Shown here: in pieces, positions 24,896 to 37,870 of the stretch
Position numbering within the stretch: position 1 is the first letter of the stretch
Layout: the number at the start of each line of letters is the position of its first letter
Origin: Plantago elongata
Lineage: Eukaryota > Streptophyta > Magnoliopsida > Lamiales > Plantaginaceae
Assembly (NCBI GenBank): GCA_036897095.1
Contig: JAYMSP010000216.1
Coordinates: forward strand, 1 to 64,000
Reading direction: 5' to 3'
DNA length: 64,000 nt
The notes under the pieces: generated by a model
The model's input: the letters and a program-made list of their open reading frames with translations, nothing else
Told to the model about the DNA's origin: nothing
The model's database searches: none
Translations under genes and position numbers: made by a program

Positions 24896-27800
24896 TTAAG
24901 GGTAGAACTTCTGAAGGTTCCTATCATTCCATGTGTGCTCTACTGGTTTCCCATTCATCTCGGTCAACTCATAGCTTCCGTTGATGCTTGCTCGGACCAC
25001 TTTGAAAGGGCCTTTCCACTTGGGTTCTAGTTTCCCAACGTGGTCTTGTACTTTGGCTTTGGTGAGAACAAGGTCTCCAATTTGCAAGTCCTATTTGGGG
25101 ACATTCTTGTTATAAGCACAAGCCATAGTGGCCTGGTAGCCTACTGTGCGGCCGAATGTCGTGCTCCAAACACTCTCCAACATGTCGAGATCGTAAATTC
25201 GCTTGTCATGATTGTCAACTGGTACGTATCCTTGGATCCGTTCGGTCATGACATCCACTTCAGCGGGTATGACGGATTCCAAACCGTAGAGTAGGTTGAA
25301 AGGAGTTTCCCGAGTACCAGTCCGAGCAGTCGTGCGATATGCCCATAGGACTCCATCGAGTTCATCCGCCCAGTCTCCCTTAGCCTCCTTCAGTCTCTTC
25401 TGTAGGTTATCCACAATGGTACGATTGGTTACCTCGGTTTGGCCATTTGCTTGTGGATACCCAACATAAGTTAAGTGTTGGTCGATCTTCATTTCTTCAC
25501 ACCATTCTCGGAGCTTCCTTCCACTAAATTGTCGTTCATTGTCGGCCACAATATTTTTGGCAGCCCGAACCGACAAGTTAATTTCCACAGGAATCTTATC
25601 ACATCATCTTCGGTAATTTCTACCGTAGGCTTTGCTTCAACTCATCTAGAGAAGTACTCTGCTGCGACGATCAGGAACTTGACATTTCCCGGTGCAGGTG
25701 GAAAAGGCCCGACTATATTAATCCCCCCACCGATCAAAAGGGAAAGTAAAGGCAGTGGGAATCATCGGGATTGTCGAGTGGTGTGGTATTCGGGCCAACT
25801 TATGGCAGTCTCCGCAAGATCAGGAGAATCTGCTAGCTGCCTTCTGCATGGTCGGCCAGTAGAAACCTGCCCGGTGAATTTTTTGTGCTAATGATCTCCC
25901 TCCCGAGTGGTTGCCACATGATCCCTGGAGAATTTCTTTCAGGATGGTGTCGGCCTCCTCTGGAGTAGCGCATCGGAGTAGTGTACCATCAAAAAAGACC
26001 TTGTATAAGTCCGTGCCAGTGCACGAGTACCTTTGGAGATTCCTCTGCAATCGTCGGCTTTCGATCGGATTGAAAGGAGTCATCCAGTTCTCGGTTGTTG
26101 TGAGAACTGCTATGATTTTGATCCCAGAGATAGATGAAGCATCCTTGGTCATCAAGACTACAGTCCGAGTATCCACAGGTCCGGATGTCTTAGCCCACTT
26201 AGAAACACCATCGGCTCTCACATTCAAGGACCGATCAACCTTCTGAAGAGGGAATTTGTCGAAGTCTTTGCCAAATCCTTCACTAGCTGCAAGTACTTAA
26301 CCATGGAGGCACTATTGGTTGTGAACTTTCCCGAAAATTGTTTGGTAACCAGTTGGGAATCCGAGTAGGCGTTTATTCTCCTGGCCATGATAGATTTGGC
26401 CATTTTCATTCCTGCGATTAACGCTTCATATTCGGCCTCGTTGTTGGTGACATGAAATGTCAAACGAATGGCATACTCCATCTCTGCCCCCTCGGGGCTA
26501 ACCAATAGTAAGCATGTTCCACCTGCATGAGAAGCTGAGGAACCATCAACATACAATTTCCATATTTCTCGTTTGATGGGCTCAACCGGTCTAATCGGAG
26601 GTGGTGGTGGTATGACTTCTTCACACGTTCGATTAATGATCCAATCGGTTATGAGATCACACTCATTGGTCTCGATCATGGGGTCAGTTGAAGAGAGAAC
26701 TAGAACAGCTGCATTCTCGGCATGTGTTGGTGCGCCCTTGTTCTTGTCCTCGGTCTCATCCGCCGTAGACGGGTACTCGGCTAAGAAGTCGACCAACACT
26801 TGAGCCTTATTTACCCGCATCCCCCAAGACTTATTTTAGAGGCTGACTTGTGACAACCACTATCTTATGGGATCGAAAATATGGCTTCAACTTTCACGCA
26901 GCCTCAACCAGATAGGGAGCATATTTCTCGATGTCCTTATAGTTCTTTTCAGCCGTGATGAGGACTTTGCTAAGGTAGTAGATGGGTAAATTCTCTCTCT
27001 TGCTAATTCGGACGAGAACCGAGCTTACAACTTCAGCCGAGTCAGCTAAGTAGATATAAAGAGGCTCACCCTCCTCGGGTTTGGCCAGCAATGGAGGTGT
27101 TGCTAAATAAGTCTTTAAGATTTTAAAATCTAGCCGACATTCATTTGTCCATTCAAACTTGTCAGTAGTGTCTTGAAGAAAGGCAAATTCTTCTCAGCCG
27201 ACCTCGAAATGAACCGACTTAAAGAGATGACTTTTCCGATCAATCTTTGCACATCTCTCAACTTCTCTGGGTGCGGTAAATCCATGATTGCTCTGATCAT
27301 ATCGGGGTTCGCCTCAATCACCCTTTGAGTTACCATGTATCCGGGGAACTTTCCTCCTCGGACCTCGAAGGTACACTTTGTTATGTTGAGTTTCATGATG
27401 TACTTTCTATGTATTACAAAGCACCTTTCCAAGTGCGGCAAGTGGTCACCTGCTTCTTTGCTCTTAACCAGTATGTCATCCAAATAGACTTCAATCAACC
27501 GACCAAGCTCTTCTCGGAACATGAGATTCATCAAGCACTGATATGTAGCGCCGACATTTCGGAGTCCGAAAGGCATGACTTTAAAGCAATACACTCCTCC
27601 AGCTGGTGATAAAAGCTGTCTTCTTTATATCCTCCTCGGCAAACCTAACTTGATAGAATTCTAGGAAGGTGTCCATGAAGCTTAGGAGCACAACCGGCTG
27701 TGGAATCAACTAGTTGATCTATCGTCCAGAGAGGATAAGAATCTTTAGGACAATGCTTGTTGAGAGAAGTGAAGTCGTTACACATTCGCCATTTGCCCGG

Positions 27801-28900
27801 ACTTTTTTTCCATTAGAACCACATTGCATATCCAATCCGAGTAATGAACTTCTCGAATATGTCCGGCTTTGAGTAGTCGGCTGACTTCCTCGGCTATAAT
27901 CTTATCACGCACATTTACATGATCCCTTTTATTTTGTTTGATTGGTCGGATGAAAAGATCCACATTAAGTGAGTGCACCATAACCCTAGGATCTGTTCAT
28001 GTCAAGTCGTTGGTGCTCCATGCGAAAACATCCACATTCTTCCGTATGAAAGATGTCATAGTGAAGGTCAACTGATCATCCATTTCGGAGCCGGTCTTTA
28101 CTTCTCAATCCATCCGCCCGTCAACCAATTGCACACTTATGATTTCCTCATCGGGCTACATTCGGTTCTGATGAAGGAAACATTGAGTGGGCCCCCCTAC
28201 ATGTGGTTCGGGAGGGATGATTACAATCCGAAGGAATGAATATCTTGTTTGATCGGTCCTTATCAACTTCCATTTTCAGGTAGTTGATTTCGCCCCCCAC
28301 ACGCTTTTCCCTCTTTGTTCTGGTTTGCACAAGTCGGATTGGCAAACACAGTCTCTTGTTTCGGTCATCATCATTCCCAGAAGGGGAATTCAACTGATCA
28401 TATGGTTGGGATGCTTGGCGGGTAGAAAGAGTATAGCACTCCCAGGCAACTCGTCGATTTCCCGTCAAAGTACCAACACCGAATTTTGTCAGAAATTTCA
28501 ACTGTAAATGGAAGGTGGAGGCAATTGCCCGGAACATGTTCAATGCGAGTCGGCCGATGAGGACATTATACTCAAACGGAGCATCAACAATGAGTAAAGG
28601 GATTGAGTTATGGGTGGCTCTACGCGGACTTACTCCCATGGAAAGTGGCAAGTAGAGAACACCGCGTGGTCGGATGAGATGTCCCCCGAATTCGACCAAA
28701 CTAGTTGTAACCGGCCGAATACCATCCAAACTTAATTCCATTTTTCGGACAGTGCTCATGAAGATGATGCTTGAGGAACTTCATGTATCAATCAAGATTT
28801 TCATCATCGGATAGCCTGAGATGACTATCTTCACCACAAGTGGTACATTCGGGTTAAAAGTTGATCCCTGACCGACACAAGGAGGAGGAGCATCGGCTTC
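24896..28900 (-). pseudogene. Tat-1 pol region: protease, RT, two RNase H domains, integrase (fossil)
   Basis: From the right: protease remnant (28148-28900), reverse transcriptase (27130-27981, with FKVMPFGLRNVGATYQ and YLDDILVKS), gypsy-type RNase H (26894-27091), archaeal-type second RNase H (26224-26820, LYVDGSS and NNEAEYEALIAGMK), integrase zinc-binding part (25820-26227), integrase core (25091-25588, GYPQANGQTEVTN) and a C-terminal domain ending QKFYP at 24896. Broken in several places. Confidence 0.9.
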
Positions 28901-29038
28901 GTCAAAGGTGATGACATTCATCCCTGGTTTGATGTAATTACTTGTTCCGCATCAGTTTTTGCTAGGGCTCGGATTGTATTTTCCTGAGCGTTCCTACTAT
29001 CTCCCCCAGTCGGTCCTCCCGCGATAGTCAGTATCCAA

Positions 29039-31199
29039 TCATAGAGGATTAGGTTTTTCCTCTACCTGATCTACTCGACCATTCTTTTTCCTAGGGCTCC
29101 TTATTGCGTTGTGGCGAATATGCTTTTTTTGTGTCCGATCTCGTGGAGGTAATCTGGATCTCCTCGGACTCTTAAACCCCCGAGGGCTGTAATTCTGCAA
29201 TGCTTTGGGTTGGCGGTTTGCCGGTCGGTTTTCCCAAACGGGATCTCGCGGATCATCTGTTTGATCCCGCCTCAAAACATACTCCTTGAGGTATCCCAAA
29301 TATATCAACCTTTGTATTTCGAGATGGAGTTGATGGAATTTTTCCGTGGAGTGACCCTTCTGTTTGTGGAAGTGGCAATACTCATTGGAATTCCAAGTAA
29401 ACTGAGTTTCTTTGTGTTTTTCAGGCCTCTGAAATGGCAAACTCTTAGACTCCATGATGGTGAGAATGTGGTCCGTTGATATCTTTAGTTTAGTATACCT
29501 CACAAGATGCCTCCTCGACGATCGTCACCGTTCCTCCTGTCGGACCTATTTCTCACTTTTTGGTCGGTTCTGATTTTCTACCGTATGGTTAGCAGCCTGG
29601 ATCTTGGGTGCTGGAAGCCTATCCTTCATAGTGACCGCTTGGACCACAATGGTGCCCGTCTCCTCGGTCTTCAAGAATTAGTTAGCCAGGTCGGTGAGTT
29701 CCCTTTTCGATTGTAGATCTGCATCTACCAATTTCCGCCTAAAGTCGGCGTTATTGGTGTTGGCATAGAGGTATCCGATCCTTTCTTTGAGAGTATGGGT
29801 ATCCATCATAGATGCGGCCAGTTCAAAGTGCCGAACAAATGTTGTCAAAGACTCATCGTCACGTTGTACGACATCGGCCAAATAACTACAGGGGCGAACA
29901 GTTTCCTTGAAATTTTCAAATCGGATGATGAACTCGGCCAATAGGTGATCCCACGACAAGATGAAACCCGACCGAAGACTCTTCCACCAAGTCATGGCCT
30001 GTCCATGAAAGGTGACAAGGAATAATTGTGTTCGGACATTGTCCGTTATTCCCATACCGCCGAGAGATGCTTCAAACCTAATCCTGTGATCAACCGGGTA
30101 GGAGTCTCCTTCGTATCGTTCGAAAATAGCTGGCGCTACTCAGTCCAAAGGTAAGACTTCCTTCCTGATTGCATTGGACAAAGGATCCATACTTCTCCGA
30201 TATTTGATGTTATCTCTTGCTCGACAGAGGCTATCCAATTTGTTCCTCTCAAGCTCTAATGTTTTCTCACGAATCCTGACTTATTCTTTCAAGTGTTGAG
30301 CTTCATCGTAGTGCGTGGACCATGGGCAACTTTGTACTAATCCTGACCGACTCCTGCATCGGGCTCTACCCCATGGGCTCGGACTTCGGCGATCTTGGGA
30401 TCGTCCAGAATAATCTCACCGATCAGAAGAAGGTTGGCGTCCCCTAGAAGTAGCTCTCCCTCTAGACCGTCTAGGAGAGACAATAGACCGGCTATACATG
30501 GATTCGTTCTCTTGGTACCTCCGTTCTCTGGAGCACCTGTCTCCTCGGCATTGGTCGTGCCGCTGATCTCTCTTGGAAACTCGGGAAGGAGTGGGGTCTC
30601 GGTGAGTACGATCATCGTCTCCCCTACCCTCCTCCCGATTTCCTGTCGAATTCGTTCCTCTTCTTGAGCGGCTTTCGCCCGCCGATTGATAACTTCCATT
30701 ATGTCATCCTCTTGACCTCGGGCGTTGGTCTGGCCACTATGCTGAGTAGCCGCAGATCGACCGGTATTTCTAGACTGTTGCTGAGCTCGGGAAGCTCCTC
30801 CAGCACGAGATTGGGCCTGTTTGTTTTATGCATTCTTCGCTACCCCTTTTGCTTGGAGATTGGCTAAGAGATATTGAATCTGAGTCTTCGTCAGGTTGAT
30901 AGGAGTTGGATTATCTTCTGGGACCATCCCTGCATGCTTCTCGAGTTCAATTAGTAGAATACTCTTGAGTATGGTTGTCGGGCAGGCGATGCCTCATGCG
31001 AGTTGGAGGCGAACCCTCCCTCTTGTTCCTCAGCCCTTGGATTTGTCTGGGCGGACGGCTTGGGGTTGGCGCTGCGTGTTCTGCCTGCTACATTAGGATT
31101 AACAAATTGAGGCCGAAGCTCTTGAATTTTCCGCAGTATTACGTTTCCGAGGCTGCCTTGGGGCCATGACTTTTCGTACCGAGACCCATAGACGGGCAA
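29039..31199 (-). pseudogene. Tat-1 gag region (fossil)
   Basis: The capsid-type Retrotrans_gag domain is clear at 29678-30055 (AMTWWKSLRSG, FVRHFELAA, LYANTNNADFRRKL). A zinc-knuckle-like segment near 29039-29503 reads YCHFHKQKGHSTEKFHQL. A proline- and arginine-rich leader lies at 30951-31199. Broken; part of Tat-1. Confidence 0.85.
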
Positions 31200-31202
31200 A
31201 CA

Positions 31203-31873
31203 TGACGTGGTATAAAAGTGGCTAGGTGTTTAGGCTAAGAAAGATTACTACTAATTCGATTATAAGACCAAAGCAATGCTCCTCGAAAATGAAACCAGCA
31301 GGGGAAAGTGGCGGGTTAGACCCTTTAAAACCGGTCTGCCTAAGACAAACTGGTAGGACATGAATTAGCGTGTGGTTGGATGCGAGTGATCTGAGTAGAT
31401 GTAGAGAGCAGTATATTAATGGTAGTTGACTTTCTTTAATATGAGTAAATGCTCGATTATTTATAGTGGAATCTTCGAGAGACCAAGTCCTGACCGTTAA
31501 CGCCGGTTGGTCGGGTGTACCCCAAGCCGACACGTGTCCCCGGAGACAGGTGGCACACCGTGATCCGGCAGGGCTCCGGAAGTGTGTCTAGTCGGTTCGA
31601 AGACAGTCCATAGATTAAATGTCTTAGTCCAGTTCCGACCGTGTTTGTTTCTAATAACTTGACAATAGTCGGACCTGTTTAGGTAGGGTAGGTCCGACTA
31701 GTCAGAGTGCTTATGTTATGTTGATGATTCTAACTCGCTTTCATCGGCTCCGTGGGAAGACCTACAGATAGTCGGCTCCCGAGACAGATTAGGGCTCTTA
31801 TAACTTATTGTGATTCTATTTATCATGCACCGTTGTGATTTCGTCCTTCAGAGTGAATTGGGAAGAAAAGACA
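31203..31873 (-). repeat. 5' LTR of Tat-1
   Basis: 671 bp; on the minus strand it runs from TGTCTTTTCTTCC to CCACGTCA. It aligns along its length with 20254-20921. The minus-strand TATAAATA box near 31460 would drive gag-pol transcription toward lower coordinates. Confidence 0.9.
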
Positions 31874-32084
31874 AGTTGAAAAGTATTATCATAGTTACTG
31901 CTTGAATTGAATATGTAGTTAACATGCAAAGTAAATGATTCTTGTTGATGCTATTGACAAATGAAATTAACTATCATGTATTGAAATGGAATACGTGCTA
32001 GAGTACTGTAGGTAGTTATTGTAATAAATAAACCTCATGTCTATTTTAGCAATTATGTTCAAACTTCAAATAACCGCATTGGAG

Positions 32085-32870
32085 GGTAAAAAAGAGAAAC
32101 AATTAATTTATTCCACTAACTAATTTGATTATCTTTCTTTTTATAATACTTGACTAGAAAATTAATTCGCGGTATTCATATTCGAACTTTCTACTTATTA
32201 ATATTAATAAAAAAAATATTAAATTACTAATAATTTTACATTATAATAAATTATCAGTTATAGTATAATTTTTAATAAAATTAAATCATAAGAAATATTG
32301 CAATAAAAAAATTGTCATAATGAAGGGTAAAATAAGAAAAATAAAAGTTGGTCCGCTAACTACTCCGATCCTCTTCCCTTTTATAATAGTAATAGACTAG
32401 ATACTAGATAGATTGACACGCAGTACTCGCATGCAAACTTTGAACTATATCATAATAATAATATATTAATTAATAATTTTTATCATTATAACTATTAAGC
32501 TTATTTGAACTTTTATATTAAACCAAATGTATTATAATTTTTAATTTCAATACTATTGATGAAATATATAATTAAATCAATAAACTTTAAAACTAATTAA
32601 AACCTTTAAAATTAACCAATCAAAACCTTTAAAACCAACCAAAAGGAACGGTTAGGGAAAGAGAACAAAAAAGCTAACCGTGAATGTCAGAAGCAAAAAT
32701 AATGAAACAATTGTACCAAACCGGCCATAACTATCCAGTAATAAATTTTTTATATAATAGAGATAATAGATAAAAATGAAAATGAAAAAAAAAATTAATT
32801 TAATTCGCTAACTAATCTGATTATTTTTTTAGTAATAATAATACTAAGTTGTACACGGGTTTTTATAAAT
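32085..32870. repeat. Unclassified AT-rich repeat, about three copies
   Basis: Related stretches begin near 32107, 32348 and 32796 with CTAACTAATYYGATTA-like words followed by TTTTATAATA and GACTAG. The first two are 241 bp apart. Another relative lies at 20010-20253 on the other side of Tat-1. No termini or coding content recognised. Confidence 0.45.
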
Positions 32871-33439
32871 CCATATTATTTCTTTCTAGATTATAAAAAT
32901 AAGATTTTTGCATTTTTGTTTTCTTCTTTAATTACAAGTGAATGTTAGTAAAACTTTCATAAACCCTTGTACATTTTTAATAAAAACCTTAGACATATAT
33001 TAATAAATCCTTAACCATTTCTCACATAATTTAGCAATCTGTAAAACAATAAATATTTAACCAAGTATTTAATAAGAATATACTATAATAACATGGACAT
33101 AAACCATTGCTCACATAAACCTTACCACTTTTAATATAAAACTTTTACTGTTTTTCATAAACATTAACTATTTATAAAATAAACTTTAACCATTTATCAC
33201 ATAATTCTTAACCCTTATTAAAACCAAAACATTTTCTATACCCCATCCTAAACGTGACATTAATTGAGGGATATTTTTCCACTGTTAATTTACATAGATT
33301 ATAATAGTTAAGGTTTATGTTTAGAATGTTTCAGGTTATTTTGGCTTTTACTTAGTTGTCAACGTTATAATAGAACCGTTACACACTTACACTTAAACCT
33401 TTATCCTTATGTATAGTAATATTAATTAATGTTTTATGT

Positions 33440-34560
33440 GTCAGGGTTTTTTTAGGGTTCACCATTTCCTCCAAAGGGTTTTAGAATGCTTCAATGACCC
33501 TGCCCTATACCCAGAAACAATCGCTACCCCCTTGGAATCTGTCCCCCATCCTTAACTCTTAAGTCCTATACCCGAAGAGTGTTTTCAGTTTAACGAGAGT
33601 TTTCTGGAACACCAATTTGTATTTTAGTGTCATAGATTTATGTGTTTAGGATTATGTTTTCAAATGTTTAAGTTGAATTATGTTTGATGTAAACTTAATG
33701 TGTTTTTGCTTTGTTGACCCCGACATATTCACCTTAATTAGGATTTAGGGTTAAGGATGGGTGCAGGGCGACGCCCTGGACCCATCCTTAACCTTAAATC
33801 CAAATTAAGATTGTAATACCTGGAGGGTGTCTTTTAATTTTAGGGGGCTTTAAGGGTTCACCAATTAATATTTAGATTCATAGATGTATGTATTCGGGTT
33901 TACGCATCCCAATAGTTAGGTTTATTTTTGTTGATGTAAACTTATAACTGTTTATCCTTAACTCTAAGTCCTCATTAAGGACGTAATTTCCGAAGGGTAT
34001 TTTCAGTTTCACGGGATTTTTAGTGTTCACCAATTGGTGTTTAGGGTCATAGATTTATGTGTTTAGGTTTATGTTTCCAACTGTTTAGGTTTAATTATGT
34101 TAGATGTAAACTTAATGTGTTTATGCCTCGTTGACCCAGACATCTTCACCTTAATTAGGATAGGGTTAAGAATGGGTGCATTTCACGCTGTATCCATTCT
34201 TAACCCTAAGCTCTAATTAAGGCCGTAATATTCGGAGGGTGTCTTTCAATTTCAAGGGGGCTTTTAGGGTTCACCGAGTGGTGTTTAAGATCATAGATAT
34301 ATGTGTTTTGCTTTATATATCCCAATGTTTAGGTTTATTTCTGTTGATGTACGTAAACTTAATGTTTATCCTCAACTCTATGTCTTAATTAAGGACGTAA
34401 TATTCGACGGATGTTTTTAGCTTCACGAGGATTTTTAGGGTTCATCAATTGGTGCTCAGGGTCATAGATATATGTGTTTGGGTATATGCTTCCACATATA
34501 TGGGTTTCTGTTGATGTAAACTCATTGCTTTTTTGCTTCGTTGAACATGTCGGACACATT
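33440..34560. repeat. Satellite-like array with a 412-bp higher-order period
   Basis: GGGTTCACC-like landmarks lie at about 33457, 33853, 34025, 34266 and 34437. Alternate spacings of about 171 and 241 bp make a higher-order unit of 412 bp. Units share GTGTTTAGG, GTTGATGTAAACTTA and GTAATATTCGGAGGGTGT-like words. The interval 31874-33440 before it is AT-rich and, apart from the repeat at 32085-32870, I see nothing in it. Confidence 0.75.
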
Positions 34561-35223
34561 AAACATCCCTAAGTATGAACTTTAAACATTTCTCATGAAA
34601 CGTAACAACATTTTTTTTTATATAACCTCGAACACGTTTTATCAAAACATTACTACATTTCCGAATAAACCTAAAGAACAAATCATATATCATGTTTAAT
34701 TTTTGAAATTTGTAAATTTACCCCTATGTTTTGTCAAATTCACCACCATACTTTGAACTTTTGCATTTAATTAATTTGAAACAAACATCAATATCACGAA
34801 CCAAATACACCTCAAATTGACTTAAATAGAAGCTCATAATCCTTCAGAACAACTCAGTTAGCAACCAATTGGAGATCAATTTTAAAAATTCTAAATCTCA
34901 ATTCTTTTTCTTAAAACTTCCATGGAGCTCCAAGCTCCACCCATTCGCTGCTGGTAGCAGCAGCGAGTTACTAGTAGCTCACTGCTTTAAATGACATGGC
35001 TGTTGTTCCCTTTTTAAAAAAAAAGATTAATCTCGCGGGTCGACTCGGTTCAATGGATCAACCCGCAAAATTTACCACTTTTCACGCATAGTATATTTTT
35101 ATTTGTCTTTCCGTTTCTCACAGCTAAGCGTCTCTTAGAAGACCGACTCTTATTTATTTAGTTATTATATAAGACTGAAATGGGAGTGAGGAGGTCATGG
35201 TATGAAAGAGAGATAATTGCTTA
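34561..35223. other. AT-rich intergenic DNA
   Basis: No gene or defined repeat seen. Confidence 0.4.
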
Positions 35224-35327
35224 GGGTTGTTTGTTATACGATTCAAATGGACAAAACCCGATTTAAATGGACAAAACAGGCCATTTGAATTGGATTTTGT
35301 CCATTTGAATCGTATAACAAACAACCC
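35224..35327. repeat. Palindromic MITE
   Basis: 104 bp, nearly a perfect hairpin: GGGTTGTTTGTTATACGATT at the left, its complement at the right, and internal CAAATGGACAAAA / TTTTGTCCATTTG pairs. Flanks are TTA and TTT, so a TWA-type duplication is possible but imperfect. Confidence 0.75.
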
Positions 35328-36523
35328 TTTAATGGAATTCAGGGTGAGAGTTAAATCAATATTTTTGTGGTAATGAAGTTTAACTTTAAATTAAAATTTA
35401 AAGTACATTTTAATCGATGATTACTGACGACATACCTTTAGAAATAAGCTCATCAAAATCATATCTCATTTTAAATAATAAATCGTTCCAAATGTTGTAT
35501 ATGAATGGATGTTGTCATGTTGGGATGGTAAATTGTAGCCATCAAGATGGATAGCAGTTGGTGGTAGACGAGTTTGGCACAAGACCTCAACAACTTTTAG
35601 AAGAGCTGGTGCCATGTCGTTCACGCGTCCATCCTTTTCATTAATTCAACTTTTAAACTGTACAATATTAGGTCGTATTAAAATGATTAGTCGTGTCGTG
35701 TCTACGGTTTTTTTTAGACGATAAAGATGACTCGAACCCCCATTAATTAGGGTGAAGTATTATATTGTTTTTTTTTTTTTCATAAAAAGTAAGTAAAACA
35801 CCGATGATTGAATTGAAATAGACCTTCTCTTTTAATTGCGCAAACTTACCAAACAAAATGAAAACAAAGATTACTGTAGTTGTAAAAGTGTATTGGCTAG
35901 GGTTGCAATTTACTCCATGTAATTTGATAAACTTCTCCATTCAAAAATCCAACTGTAATTCTCCACCATAAGATTACTGACAATAAGACACTAGTGAATC
36001 CATCAATCCTCACTACAATCCATCAAAAATAAAATAAAAATAAGACACTAGTGAAAACTGTTTGGAATTAGAGTATCCCCTTTCAATTTGGATCATACTA
36101 GTAATTTATAAGGAACTGTGAATAAATTTGCACTATAAAATTTTGAAGATTGAGGAATGTAGCATTGAACTTCCAATGTTAATGCACAATTACAACAACG
36201 ATGTGGTTTGTTCTTATAAAAGTTGCACATGCAGCACATATAAAATCCTAGTAAAGAATTATGTGAACGAAGTTAAATGCGTATTTTACTCAAAAAGGCG
36301 AAAGGAAAATAAGTTTTTCTTTTTCCTTTTGAGTTCAAACTGCAACTTCATTAAAAGGACAAAGCCTGATCAAGTACATAAAATACAACTACACAGATCC
36401 ACCATCAGGATCATCAACCACATGTTGAGACAAGTTATGGGCAGATATGTTAGCACAAATCATGGGAAAGGTTTTCGGTTGATAATCTGTGAAATAGTAA
36501 ACCTAGCAAGCAGAAAACAAATT
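35328..36523. other. Intergenic DNA before the tRNA gene
   Basis: No protein gene seen. A plus-strand open frame at 36128-36709 runs through the tRNA gene and has no recognisable domain, so I do not call it. Confidence 0.4.
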
Positions 36524-36528
36524 GCGGG

Positions 36529-36571
<43 letters not shown>

Positions 36572-36596
36572 GCGTGTTCGATCCACGCTCACCGCA
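36524..36596 (+). tRNA. tRNA-Phe (GAA)
   Basis: 73 bp beginning GCGGGGATAGCTCAGTTGGG and ending CTCACCGCA, with no intron and no encoded CCA. Anticodon GAA is at 36557-36559 within CAGACT-GAA-GATCTG. The A box (TAGCTCAGTTGG) and B box (TGTTCGATCC) are both present. The sequence is the plant nuclear type; the plastid and mitochondrial tRNA-Phe genes differ. The single acceptor-stem mismatch is, as I recall it, normal for the plant nuclear gene. Likely functional. Confidence 0.97.
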
Positions 36597-36601
36597 ATGA
36601 G

Positions 36602-36607
36602 TTTTTT
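36602..36607 (+). terminator. RNA polymerase III terminator of tRNA-Phe
   Basis: A run of six T on the coding strand five bases after the tRNA gene, the usual Pol III stop signal. Confidence 0.8.
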
Positions 36608-36839
36608 GTATTTCGTTTTACTTGGTTATGGGCTGGACTCACAGGTTCATCATTGTCCTGGGCTGAGTTCAACGTAATTTTCACCTCTTATTCTCAGAGC
36701 AACAATTAATTGAGATGAAAAAGACGGACTATATTGTAATTTATCTCAATTTTTCATGGGTCGGCGAATTAATTAAAATAATTCTTGCAGGTTTTCGGAT
36801 TATAAAACGATTTTGGACGGTTTTTATTTTTGTCCAACA

Positions 36840-37870
36840 TATTTGTATTTTTCGAATAATGAACATTACTCAAATAAGCGATAACATTACTCAAATATAC
36901 CAGAGCATTACACAAATAAGTGACTTATCATGCTTTCAATTAATTTTGCGGGTTGCTGGACGGGTTATATAATTTTGCGGGTTGTGCGCGGGTCCATTTC
37001 AGACAAAATTAAAAAATGAACCGTCATTTCAGACAAATAGAAACGAACATTAATCATATAGTCTGAAACATTACTCAAATTGTCGTGAACATTACATGTA
37101 CAATTAAGCACATTATGCTCTAAATCAAACCTCATATACACAAATATAAGAACATTACACAAATAGTTTATATCATAACCTACATTGTTAAGAACAACAC
37201 TAAAGGTAATCATATTTTTTGAACAACCACATCCTTTTTCTATTACGTAGACTTGTTTGAGAGATTTTGAAACTCATTAAAGATTTCTATTAGGTCATCC
37301 ACCAAGACTCTCCACAAGACTCATGTCAACTTCAACTCCACATTTATCTGTACAAAGAATAGTACATGCATTAGCATAAACCTTACACACATCATCGAGA
37401 ACATTATATACATTACACTTAAAATTAAATCGTATTTTTTCATTGAGTTCGTAGCTGAAAATCTACAAATACTACATAAATCATCACATAAAATCAATTA
37501 AATAAGCAGAACGTTACACATATAATTCGGAACGTTACTGATATACGCTCAAACATAACACAAATAATCCCGAACGTCTTATCACTGTTGTATGCGATTT
37601 TTTCAGACCTATTTCAAAATCTCAACTTCTATTGTGAAAGATAAAAAAAAACGTTCATCAATTTATATTTGAATCAACATGTTATTGAAACTTATATACG
37701 AGAACTTTTTGAGTAGATCGGTGGATAAACAATCAAATCGTAATAGAAACACCAATTTCGAGCATATGTTCATGTGCTCTGTTTTACTGGACATCTTATA
37801 TATAAGCAAGGACATTACAGAGAAAAGACACAACGTCACACAGATTAGCCAGAACATTTGAAGAAACAGT
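36840..37870. repeat. AACATTAC-rich degenerate repeat region
   Basis: Words such as AACATTAC(T/A)CAAAT recur every 20-60 bp (36860-36925, 37070-37160, 37380-37560, 37800-37860). The right flank to about 38340 holds two related stretches with TTTTCAGA(T/C)C and AAAATYTCAACTWC. It recalls the array at 2341-2905 and 6589-7020, but I could not identify ends or a family. Confidence 0.45.

Larger units (their letters stand above)
20254..31873 (-). mobile_element. Tat-1: Tat-lineage Ty3/gypsy LTR retrotransposon, decayed
   Basis: An 11.6-kb element in minus orientation. LTRs at 31203-31873 (5') and 20254-20921 (3') are flanked by an exact AGTTG duplication at 20249-20253 and 31874-31878. Order along the element: leader and gag (about 31200 to 29000), protease, reverse transcriptase, RNase H, a second archaeal-type RNase H, integrase (ending near 24896), a five-copy tandem array, a segment with plus-strand open frames and TATA boxes, and the 3' LTR. 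The second RNase H, the antisense genes and the long 3' region are Tat-lineage traits. The LTRs are about 90 percent identical by eye, suggesting several million years. All main domains are recognisable but the frames are broken in more than ten places. Confidence 0.93.

Noticed and set aside
33440-34560. TTTAGGG-like words suggesting interstitial telomere repeat
   Set aside because: The words occur once per long unit and never in tandem; the array has a 412-bp period instead.
36524-36596. tRNA-Phe as part of an organelle DNA insert
   Set aside because: The sequence matches the nuclear gene and differs from plastid and mitochondrial tRNA-Phe; the flanks show no organelle genes.
36128-36709. 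193-codon plus-strand open frame
   Set aside because: It reads through the tRNA-Phe gene, has no domain and no coding-like composition.
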